Source: Smallanthus sonchifolius (taxonomy: Eukaryota > Streptophyta > Magnoliopsida > Asterales > Asteraceae). From it: DNA of 64,000 bases. The DNA lies in assembly GCA_023525975.1 (NCBI GenBank), contig CM042032.1, positions 18,482,001-18,546,000 on the forward strand, in the 5' to 3' direction. Below the pieces are notes generated by a model. It was given only the letters and a program-made list of their open reading frames with translations. It searched no databases and was not told the origin of the DNA. The position numbers and the translations under genes are program-made. Shown piece after piece: positions 31,901 to 41,882 of this stretch (the stretch's first letter is position 1; each line of letters opens with the position of its first letter).

Positions 31901-33210
31901 TGTAACACCTCAGAAATTTCTCGAAAGAAATACCAAGTACAAGGACACAAGGTGGGAACAAATCAAACATCAAGGACTAAAAGTGAAAATTTGGAGAAAA
32001 TAGCCCATAACGGAACGTCACCATGTATAATGGTCCGTTACAGCCATGACGGAACGTAATTAATTCATAACGGTCCGTGCCGTAATACTGGAGGCGGTTT
32101 TAGGGTTCTGGCACGTGTCCGATGACTAAGCTGTGTGATGGACCGTCATGAGACCATAACGGTCCGTTACGTGGTCCGGAAGTGCGTAGCCGCTAAGTAG
32201 AGGCATGACAGATCGTTACCCCCTGGTAACGGTCCGTCAATGGGGTTAGAATTTGCCTATAAATAGAAGTTGAGGGCCAGAACCTTTTAGACACAAACAC
32301 ACCTCCCAAACTCTGGTGTTCCGATCCCGAGCCCCGGTTCGCTTGCGAGAGTCCGATTTCTAGTGTTTCGACCGCAAATTGCAGTAGATAGTACTGAGGT
32401 AAGGTTCCAACTAACTGTTAGCTTTGGTTATATACCATTAAGCTAGGTTTGTGTAATTAATTAACATCGTTATATATCTAGGAGCTCTGTCCAAGGTGTT
32501 TGACATATTACTGATACAATAAGCTAAATACTCTCCAGGTGAGTTCCTCTTAATTGAAATGTGTATTTGATTACACAGTTGTTATTTGAAACATGTCTGA
32601 TAAGTAACTCCCTATTCCAGGTACATATAATGCGTAGTAAGTGCTTTATATGTTCCGAGAGAGGCTGGGACGATTATCTCATGTTGCTGGTGCGGTAGGA
32701 CTAGTAATATGAGATGGTTTGTCAATTTTATACTGGTAGTGTGCAATAGTGGCTGGGAACGGTTGGCAAGTTATATATATAACAAAAGCTTATTATTTTG
32801 TGTACTAATAGGTGGGACATGGGATTGCTGATGATCGAATAACAACCATGTGGTAAAGGTTCATGAACTCACCAACTTATGTTGACCCAGTTGCTTTTAT
32901 TATTTTTAATGTTATTGCATGTGGATTGTTAGATGGAATTCCAGGTAGATAATAGATGTGGATAGTTGTTTGGATGGTCAGAGATTCGTGTAATGGCTGG
33001 AGGCATGCTTGGAAGAGCTTCAAGGACTATGGTGTTTTGAGTTCCTTGACTGGGACTGTTGTTTGATGTGTTGGTTTAGTTTGTAATAGAAGTTCAGTTC
33101 ATAATGTAAAACACTTTAGTTATTAATGAAAGAGGTCTATGGTTTAGCTTCCGTTGTGTGTTCTGTACCATGCGTCACGTCTAACCAGTGCCTGGGACTA
33201 GGGTTTGACA
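31901..33210 (+). repeat. S1: solo gypsy LTR, G2-related
   Basis: The 1310-bp LTR runs from TGTAACACCTC to GGGTTTGACA with a perfect 5-bp duplication and no internal sequence, so it arose by LTR-LTR recombination. Its layout equals the G2 LTR: palindromes, TATA (32257-32266), donor-like GAGGTAAGG (32397-32405) and CAGGTGAGTTCC (32537), hairpin CAAC-TTAT-GTTG (32873-32884) and CTTCCGTTGTGTG near the end. Confidence 0.93.
32007..32266 (+). promoter_or_regulatory. S1 palindrome array and TATA box
   Basis: Units such as TAACGGTCCGTTA and GATGGACCGTCAT alternate through 32007-32240. CTATAAATAG is at 32257-32266, and the gap matches that of the G2 LTR. Confidence 0.75.
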
Positions 33211-33665
33211 GATTTCCCACATAACATCCTCGATTAGATCTCTAGCTCGGTGCAATTCAAGATGGGTGACAGATAATTGGCTATGCATTTGCTCCATGAG
33301 ACTTTGGTGGTGATGGAGACGCATCTCATGCTCGAAACCTTGGTCATGTAATTGTAGAACTCGTTCTGCGGTGAGGTACTCTTGCTCCCAAATCTCTGAC
33401 CGTAACCTTCCCACGGGAATTACTAGCAGGGGAGCGGAAGGTCCTCCAATCTCACGAAATAGAAATCATTGTTTTTGTGGTGGCTAGGATTGTCGCGGCT
33501 ATCGTGGTGGAGACATGCCTCGCGACCAAGTCCCCAAGCAATTGGTCGAGACCTCCAAGTTGGAGGAGATGCGGCTGCAACAGGTTCTGCACTTACACGA
33601 ATACTTGGACTCTTGGCTGTCGATGTCCCTCGGCTGCTGTTAGAATGCTCTGATGGTTCCTCCAT

Positions 33666-35283
33666 GTCATTGTTAGCAGGGTTTGCGTGTGATCGTACAG
33701 ACGATAAGTCTAGGGAGACGCAAGGATATATATGTATATATAAGTATATCACGTATATGCAGACAAATAACACGTTGTAAATCAACATGAATGCATACTA
33801 CTTGTAGATGACAATTACATATTTTTTGTTTGGTCAGAAGAGTCCTCAGAATATTTTGATCTTGAATTAGTGATTCCTTTTGAGATTTTGATTTCATTTT
33901 GAAATATGACAAGATAATAGAGGATAGGCTCATTACATTCTATAAGGGGAGATGCATGAAGCACCCTACTAAGATACATAACATTATGAAACCGTAAAAA
34001 GATGTCATCACCTGTTTTGACAAAGATAATTATTATTTTATTTATAATGAAACATATTGATACATAAATAAAAAAAATTCAAAATTTATTGAAGGTTTAA
34101 TTTGAATGATTTAGAAGCTTATCTTAGAAATAGTTCAAAATTGGAAGTCCATATTGCATTTAGAGCCCAACCCATGTGAACACAAGTAAGCATGTTCTAT
34201 TATCAAACATCATTCATAAACCTCTAAACCATGTCCCATCGTCATCATCATCTCCACAATGACAAATCGTACGAACTTGTCTTTGAGTACGATATTTTGG
34301 CATGTTATGTCTTAAGAAACAACTTATGTTTTGTAATAACTTGAAACCTTTGATTAATGAATGTCATTTAGTGGTTGTTCACAGACCTTGTAATTCAAGG
34401 GAAAAAAGCATATGGTTGCCTTCCCTCCTCCTAGTATCCTTACTGGTTGTCTGTCTTTTCTTATCCGACCCCCTTTAGCTCTCCATCTCTCATTCATTGT
34501 AACATCTAAAGAATTTAAAAACACTACCGTTTCCGAACAACTTGAGTAGACCATTAGTGTATGTTGTTAAACTAGGGTATCATTAGTTACACTAATACTT
34601 AATATAATTACATGACACACGTAACAAACATTTAGCACGTACAACAATGTGGAAAAAATAAACACCTACAACACAACCCAGCCGAGTATCACTGTTCGGA
34701 TTACGAATCAAGGATGACGGACACTCAGCACACTGTAACCCTAGAAGATCAAGTTGCGATCTGAGCTCGGATGACGATGATAGTAATGGCCAGTTACCGA
34801 CCTCGGTATCACAACATGTTCAACCCGTACCGGAACCTGTACATGTACCTGTACCACACTTACATCTACTCTAATTGTGGAGCGAGCTTTCTTTTGAGGC
34901 ATATGTTGTCTTCATTTGGTGTGGTATGTGTACTCCCTTTCATGAATTACTGAATTGGATTACTAGGACTTCCGCCATGAGATATGGTAGATGGGACTGC
35001 CGAAGTAAAAGGAACCCGATGTGGATAAGCAAGACTAAACAGGAGAGAACTCCATGGGTCAGGAGACCCACAGACTTATCAGGATCATGTTGATCCACAC
35101 GTACATACAAACTTGGGGCATAATTTGCTCGACACAAATTTGAGGATCTCTGCCCTAACATAGTGCCTGACTTCCACCGCACATATCCTGTTATTAGAAG
35201 ACATCGATTGTGTCTCTCTATCTTTAACTCCATCTAAAAACAACCTTAGTCGACAGATGCATGACTATTGGTACACATGACTA
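33666..35283. other. Unassigned flank left of A2
   Basis: No recognised gene. A minus-strand open stretch at 34354-34554 (ERWRAKGGRIRKDRQPVRI) and a plus-strand one near 34690-34870 (QPVPEPVHVPVPHL) look protein-like but are short and unplaced. This is the sequence into which A2 inserted. Confidence 0.35.
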
Positions 35284-35288
35284 AGAGT
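35284..35288. repeat. Target-site duplication left of A2 (AGAGT)
   Basis: AGAGT is repeated exactly at 51238-51242, after the 3' LTR. Confidence 0.93.
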
Positions 35289-35765
35289 TGTTGAAGCACT
35301 TTTGTGTGACAAACACTCTTGATAATGTCTTAGATTTTGTACTTGTCTTGTATGTATTAGTCTTTGTATGTTAGTGTCTATACGTATTAGTTATCGAGTT
35401 GTAATTACTAATGTATGTACTAGTCGTCTGCTTTTTCTAAGTGTTTTGCGCACTTAGCATGTGCGCGGGAATTACTTCTTGCGTACTTAGCAAGTACGCA
35501 GGAATACTCTGCGTACTTGTTAAGTGCGTAGAGATCAGGTCTAGTATAAATAGGTTAGGTTAACATAAGTTATGTACGCAGACATTTTGCACTCAATTAT
35601 GTTCTCTCTGTAACCTTCAAGTTTATAATAGACGGAGTTTGAAAGTGATTTCGTTATCGGTTTACTTTGTGTTACTTGATTCTCCACCTAGTCACGGGCA
35701 TTCCGTACCCGGTCCGACTAGTCACACACCCACACGTAACAATCCGAGACACCCGGGGACCTACA
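35289..35765 (+). repeat. A2 5' LTR (477 bp)
   Basis: It runs from TGTTGAAGCAC to GGGGACCTACA and pairs with 50726-51237. It lacks one palindrome unit (about 36 bp) present in the 3' LTR: its third unit is a hybrid with one GCGTACTT arm and one AAGTGCGT arm. Confidence 0.95.
35448..35553 (+). promoter_or_regulatory. A2 5' LTR palindrome array and TATA box
   Basis: Three units occupy 35448-35530, including the perfect GCGTACTTAGCAAGTACGC. TATAAATAG lies at 35545-35553. Transcription of the element should start about 30 bp further on. Confidence 0.75.
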
Positions 35766-35767
35766 AG

Positions 35768-35779
35768 TGGTAACAGAGC
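35768..35779 (+). other. A2 primer-binding site (variant)
   Basis: TGGTAACAGAGC has A where A1, B-type and gypsy elements have T (TGGTATCAGAGC). The change weakens pairing with initiator tRNA-Met. Confidence 0.75.
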
Positions 35780-36337
35780 GTAGCTCTTGATTTCGAGTGT
35801 TGTGAGTGTGTTAGGAGCATCTTCTACACATCCTACAGAGAGTTTGCAAGCAAAAGTGGGTATTTTTTTTTATTTTTGTGATAAAATAGGGGTAGCTCAT
35901 GAGCACTATTTTAGAAGAAAAAATCACTCAAAAACCGACTTTTGTTGTGTATTTTAGTGTTTTGAGCATCAAAGGCTGGTTAGAAATGACTTTCTGACCC
36001 TTTAGCTCATTTTGTTTGGTCATATCTTCAACTTTTTTCTGTCTCCGGTGAGATTCCAGTGACCGGAAAAAGTTGGTGAGAGTTGGTAAAAAAGTGATCT
36101 GCGTACTTACCTTATTTGGCAACAAGTACAGTCTTGCTGCGTACTTAACAAGTACGCAAGACCATATTTGTTGCCTACTTAAGTTATCTCCTGCATACTT
36201 ATTATTTACTCTTGCGTACTTGTCAAGTACGCAAGAGCAAATTCTAAATACGCAAGACCAGGTCTTTAAGTGCGCAAGGCCAGATTCAAGTGCACAAGTT
36301 GTTTTGACTTTTATGAAATTTGACTAAGTGTTTCACT
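35780..36337 (+). promoter_or_regulatory. A2 leader with palindrome array (36101-36298)
   Basis: The non-coding leader contains GCGTACTTAACAAGTACGC, GCGTACTTGTCAAGTACGC and half-units before the gag ATG. It also contains donor-like GTGAGA motifs (36048 and 36076). The array matches the one in the A1 leader. Confidence 0.6.
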
Positions 36338-38571
36338 ATGGCAATTCTTCAGAACCTTGGTAACCTTCTTAATTATGACAATTAGATTGGAACCCCACAG
36401 AAACCACCAAAGCTGCTTAATGTAAATGATTATTCGAACTGGAAAGCACGCTTTGAGCATTATATCTCATACACCGATTCTTCACTTTGGTTACCCATTC
36501 TAGAGGGTTATAAGCATCCCACATATACATATCTTGATGAGGAAGTTCCCAAGCCTATCTCTAAACTTGATGAAGAAGGAAAGAAAGTTTATGACGGAGA
36601 GAAGAAGGCACACGGATCTATTACTATGGCCTTGACCAGGGAGTTATATCACAGCTTTAGAGGATATGAAAACTCCAATGATCTCTGGAAGGCTTTGCAG
36701 AAGAGATTCGAGGGAAACAGCGACATCAAGAAGAGTAAGAGGGATCTTTATAGGAAGCAGTATGAGTGCTTCAGATATCTGGAGAATGACTCTATAGATG
36801 AGCTTATCTCTAGATTCTATCATCTGCAAACTGAGCTAAAAGCTTACCTGATCTATCTGAATGAGGAGTTAGTTGAGAAATTTCTGGATGCCCTACCACC
36901 AAAATTTTAGATGTACACCACTCTGATGAGAGAGAACTCAAAGTTTTATGAGATGACTATTGATGAAGCAATCGGAAAGGTTCAAGCACATGATATGAAC
37001 CTAAAACGAAAAGAGAGCTTAGGGAGACCTCGAATACAAGACCCTTCTATGTATTTTGGGATGTCTTCCACAGCCAAGTCATCGGGTTCTGGAATTGCCC
37101 TTTTCTCAGGGAACTCTCATGAGGAGGATAACTCAAATGTCTGTGGTGGTCATGCTTGCTATGCAGCATATGGATCTGGTTCTGGTTCTGGATCTCATCA
37201 CCAGAATTCCTCAAGAAATCCTTCTCCCACATCTTCAGCTAACCAATCAGCAATAGCCAAGATAGCTAAAGATCATGTGGCTTTATTCTCATCATGTATG
37301 CTTGCCTTTGAGAACTTCATTGGCGGTAAGCTCATGGATCCAGAAACCATAGAAGAAGACTTCAATCAGGTGGATCTAGATGATATGGAGGACATGGATA
37401 TTCAATGGAATATGGCCATGATCTTGAGAAGGGCGAAGCATTTCCTGAATAGAACTGGCAGGAAGTTTATTGGTGGAAATTCAAATGCCGAGGTAGGATT
37501 TGATAAATCCAAGGCCAAGTGCTACAAATGCAATAACTTTGGGCATTTTTCAAGGGAATGCCAAAAGGACAAAGCACCGGCCTCGGGGTTCACCAGACCT
37601 AGCCAAGGAAACAGTCAAGGGTACAACAATTCCAACAACCGCAATCAAGGTCACGGTCGAACGTCCAATGCTTTGGTAGCACAACAAGACGACAACTTTG
37701 ATTGGGGTGTTCATCTGGAGGATTCCCTTATTGCTCAAACGCAAGTTGGTCTCATGGCTGAGATTATGGAGATGATGGAAGTAGAGGAACGGGAAGCTTC
37801 TGTGGCTGACTAAGAAGAGTCTACAACTGCAGTTGCCCTCATGACTATTGGAGAGGCATCATGTTCATCTAATGAGGTAGATTCTAACTCTTTTGCTGTC
37901 ATTTCTTGTTCCAAATGTCTAAGCTTAAAGGTTGAAAATTCTAAGCTTCAAGACAAAGTCGAACCCCTTCGTATTGCAGCTTTAAGCTACAAGGAAAACG
38001 AAAAATGATTCAAAGATTCAATTGAAACGTTGAAGAAAGAAAAACGTGATTATTCACATAAATTCAGCGATCAACAGTTTCATTTGGATGTTGCGTACTA
38101 GGGGTTAGAGAAAAGGAACAATGAGATCAACAAGCTGCAAATTGATATCTTGCAGTTGAAAGGTAATATTTAGAAGTTGAAAAATTCTCGTTTTGTGGTG
38201 GAGCACTACGAGTCTATAGTGAGGCAAGTGAATGGCTTAGGGCTGGGTACTAATGCCATTCCTCCACCAGTAAGCGGGAAATTTGTCAACGGCTTAATTG
38301 ACGTTGATTTGTCTTTCCTTGATGAGTCCTCGAGTCGGGATGATTCGTCTAACAAGGATGATTCCTCAAGTAAGGCTGACTCGACATCTGATGAAGAGTT
38401 CCTTACTGCTTCTGATGATGGGTCTGAGAACACCTGCCCTGAAGGAGTAGTCTCTGAGGAGTTGCTCGGTGAACAGAAAGTTAAGAAAAACATTATCACT
38501 GATAGTGATAATTGTATTTTGACTGAACACGATATCGTTGAATCAAATGAAAAATTAAAAGTGATGCTTTA
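36338..38571 (+). pseudogene. A2 gag, N-terminal part
   Basis: The ATG at 36338 starts MAILQNLGNLLNYDN. The UBN2-type gag domain occupies 36400-36990 (NDYSNWKARFEHYI, LWKALQKRFEGNSD). The first CCHC knuckle, CYKCNNFGHFSRECQ, is near 37520-37565, followed by a Gly/Asn/Gln-rich linker and an acidic Ser-rich segment up to the S2 insertion. In-frame stops lie at 36383-36385, 36908-36910 and 37811-37813, plus more between 38006 and 38174. Several look like single changes from Glu or Gln codons. It continues in the same frame after S2 at 41062, because S2 plus its 5-bp duplication is a multiple of three (2490 bp). Confidence 0.88.
38567..38571. repeat. Target-site duplication of S2 (CTTTA)
   Basis: CTTTA is repeated exactly at 41057-41061. 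Confidence 0.93.
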
Positions 38572-38812
38572 TGTAACATTTCTGATTTTAGTATTCCTAT
38601 TTCAATTCAATGTAATGCAATTTCAAGTTCTATACTCGTGCAATGTCTCATTATTTTCTCGCCGTAAATTTAATGCAATAATTCTATACAAATTCGCTAG
38701 TCTTACTCGGTTATATACATTTAGACACTATACAAGAAACTATTTTATTCAAACTTATCAAATCTGAAAAGTCAAGGACTAAAATTGAAAAATGTCAACA
38801 AACACTAGTCTA

Positions 38813-39825
38813 GCACGGTCGTGCTTCGTCCTACCACGGTCGCGCCAGGTGCTTTGGCACGGTCGCGCGACCTGCTTTGGAACGATCGCGCCCGGTGCCT
38901 AGGCACGGTCGCGCCTATATTGGCACGGTCGCGCCTGCGTAACAGTCGAAACGTAAATGTGATTTCAAAACGCTCAATCATTCGAAATTCAAATCCGATT
39001 ACGTTTCTTCTTCCTTTAACGTGAGTTATACCATTCTCAATTATTCAACGCCTCAGTTTCATACCATCAATCTCGAATTCTCTCTCAAACACTTCAAGCA
39101 AAACTCGAATCCTATTCTGAGACACAAATTCCCCCGATCAAGAAAGGATTACGCATCTCCCGGATCTCTCCAAGACTCTGGACTCTCTGGCCTAGCCGGA
39201 ATTGCAGCCGAAGTCGTCGGAAGTCGTTTTCTCCGTCGCTGGAACTCCCTTCTACCGATCGTTACCAATTCCTTCCTGTTTTAGGTAAGTAAACTCTCCA
39301 TCTCATTCGTTTCAGTATCATCATCAAAATCCCCCTATTAATCTGGGCTTTCATTACAGAAATCGTTCGAATCAGAATTGTTATTTTAAATAAAAAGGAT
39401 TTAATCGATTCCACTCTTAAACACGATGTTCATGCAATTAATTTATATGATTAGACTCGTAATATCTCTTTAATCGAAAGCCCTATCAATCCCATCGTTA
39501 TAAATACAAGAAATTGTCAATTCGTGTCTGACTTGGAATAGACACGGTCGCGCTAATCATCTAGCGCGGCCGTGCCTCGTGTAGCGCGGTCGTGCCGACT
39601 ATCAGCGCGGTCGTGTCCTCCTTTACAGACCTTGTCATGCCCTCTGGGCTAGTCTCTGTTGTGTCTAAAGATCATAGACACGATCGTGCCTGGTCAAGGC
39701 ACGGTCGTGCCTGTTGTCTGGTCTAGATTGTGCTTCTGTTGGTCAACCCGGTCGCGCCCCGACTAGCGCGGTCGCGCCCGTGGCTTGAGCACGATCGTGC
39801 CCTTCCGAGGCACGGTCGTGTGAGA
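38813..39825 (+). repeat. Two palindrome clusters of S2
   Basis: Clusters lie at 38813-38937 and 39540-39825 with GCACGGTCGTGC and GCACGGTCGCGCC units. Order and spacing relative to the LTR ends match T1, while individual units differ. Confidence 0.8.
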
Positions 39826-40368
39826 CTCATATTATTTTAGTAGAATTATAATTTTTATATTAATCAGGAAATGTTTCAGATTTTATAAAAATAGGTGTTC
39901 TGTATTTAAAAATGGATTAAAAGTTTAATCTTGGCATAAATATAATTTATGGAAAAGTGTATAAAAATTAAATTTATATTTATTTAAATGATGTTTTAAA
40001 TAATTAAGTTACAAAATTTATAAATAATGATTAGTTATTTAATTTATATTTTAAATCAAAATCATTTATTTATTATTACTTAATTTCAATTAATATTTAC
40101 ATTATTTCATAAACTACAATTATATATTTATTTATTCAATTCAAACCTAATCAAATGGTTACAAACATATTTTACTTCAAACTTTATATATTTTATTTAA
40201 TACTTTTAAATACAAATCAATAGTTTTATATACAAATTCAACTTTCACTTTAGGCTTAAACTTTGTACAACTATTTAATTCTATACACTTTACTCTTAGG
40301 TTAAAGTGTGCATTCCAAGGATCATATTTGCTATCTATATTTCCTTGTTAGTTTCACTTCCATACCAT

Positions 40369-40826
40369 GTGAGTATTCACAACCCCTTTTTACTCTTTTA
40401 CACTTTTGGGGTGGAACATGAACTTTATACACATTACACAATTCACAATTACATTTACTCAAACAACACAAGTACTAAATCCTACATACATACATGTGTG
40501 CAAAATTTGAGCTTTGTGCCCGAGTGCTAGTTGTGCTAGTCTTTGTGAAAACTATGTGCAATCATTAACTATACAAGCCGACGGTTTTCAATGATAGATC
40601 TATTGAGTCTGACAAACCCTCCCAAGTGGAGGTGATTGATACCGACAACACAATTTGCATACTAGTTACTAAGGTTTGATTGTACTTGATTACACAATAG
40701 CAGCTCCCCATAAATGCCTTATTTTTCATGTCTTGTAAAGGATTTGTTTACAACTATATGCTATCTATATACAACTGTGTTATACTCACCAACTTTTTAG
40801 TTGACTTTATTTTATTCATGTTTCAG
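40369..40826 (+). other. Candidate intron inside S2
   Basis: The donor ATGTGAGTATT (GT at 40369) and acceptor TTCATGTTTCAG (ending 40826) are 458 nt apart, one more than in T1. The CAACTTTTTAGTTG hairpin lies 23 nt before the acceptor. Confidence 0.4.
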
Positions 40827-41061
40827 ACCCTAATATGTGAGAATGATTCAAGACGTGCTCAATATAGGATTTGGACCTAGCAATATTAAATCAAGAAGTT
40901 TATGAGTTGTTTTATTTTCGTGTTTGGATTTGGTTTGTATTTGGATTATTTGAAATGGAAATTTGACTTTAACATACTTCAATTTAGTCAACCTTGTGCT
41001 ATGAACAGTCTTACATGTCCCACCCCGATGATTCCGCCATCGGTCGGGGTGTGACACTTTA

Positions 41062-41872
41062 TGGGCGATATAAAAACATTAATCAAGTTAAGAAAGAAGC
41101 TTTTTCAGCTCATTATGGGATTGGCTATCAAGAAAATATGCAAAAGTATTATATTCCCAAGAACCAATCATCATTGGGTCAAACTACTGTTCACCAAACA
41201 ACATCTCCTGCTCATCATGCTGAGTCATCTAATGCCAGATCTAATGAGCCTTACCGGAGGACTTACAAAGGAAAGAGAACTTGCTTTCACTGTGGTATGG
41301 TTGGTCACATCTTTGTGAACTGCCATGCTAAGAACCAAGGGAAACGGCCAATTGTTTCACAACCGGCTGTTATCTCTAAGTCACCACCAGTGAAGCATTC
41401 CAAGAGTCCAAAAGAAAATGTGGTGAAACCACCAGTAAAATGTATGGTAAAGCCAAAGATCACATCTGAGGCTAAATCATATGTTCCAAAAAGGGAAAAG
41501 CTATCTGCTAAACCTTGTGCTTCTACCTCTGGTAGTGCACCTACTGGTGAGAAATCTATGGTAAAACTCTCCAAACCATAGAGGAGAAGAAGGAACAAGA
41601 GATTGAGAAAGCTGGAACAGCTGGCTGGAATTCAATCAGGTGAAGCTTCCATTAGTTCACATGCTGCTGTTGAATCTAAGTCCATTGTTCCAGTTAAGAA
41701 AAAGAAGAGGTCCTGGAACAAGAAATCTAAAAGTTCTCAATCTCCTGGTCCCAAGTCTTCTAAAGATTCATCCATTTTTGACAGTCACGATTTTGAATTA
41801 ATTGAGGTTGTTTATTTTGAGAAAGACGGACGACCCAAGACCACTATGGCTTGGGTCTCCAAATCTAATTAA
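41062..41872 (+). pseudogene. A2 gag, C-terminal part
   Basis: It continues the gag frame after S2. A second knuckle, CFHCGMVGHIFVNCHAK, lies near 41283-41335, followed by a Lys/Pro/Ser-rich tail. The TAG at 41579-41581 is followed by an Arg-rich segment (RRRRNKRLRKLEQ) and about 90 more codons ending WVSKSN and TAA (41870-41872). The same TAG, in the same context, is in A1 (10651-10649), so it may be the true gag end or a readthrough codon. Confidence 0.82.
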
Positions 41873-41882
41873 TTTCTTGTGA

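Larger units (their letters stand above)
31809..33665 (-). pseudogene. Unknown antisense coding remnant split by solo LTR S1
   Basis: The minus-strand frame starts at ATG 33665 (MEEPSEHSNSSRG), or further upstream without a clear start, and closes near 33423. A second frame (33414-33216) has a helical, coiled-coil-like part (LHLELHRARD type heptads, MRLHHHQSLMEQMHSQ). S1 and its GATTT duplication interrupt it. On the other side, at 31900, the same frame resumes with a hydrophobic stretch (VVIWGLLACVVLVISMYF) and stops at 31809-31811. A frameshift separates the two right-hand parts. A coiled coil plus a C-terminal hydrophobic segment is what can be seen; I do not recognise the family. Antisense extra ORFs are known in some Tat-lineage gypsy elements, which is one possible origin. 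Confidence 0.4.
38572..41056 (+). repeat. S2: solo Tekay-like LTR (T family) inside A2 gag
   Basis: 2485 bp from TGTAACATTTCTG to GGGGTGTGACA, with a perfect 5-bp duplication. It aligns with the T1 LTRs through both palindrome clusters, the candidate intron and the hairpin, but is clearly diverged from them. It is younger than A2. Confidence 0.93.

Noticed and set aside
33216..33665. A host gene on the minus strand
   Set aside because: No intron-exon structure or known domain; surrounding LTR-like motifs make an element-borne ORF at least as likely. Kept as an unknown remnant.
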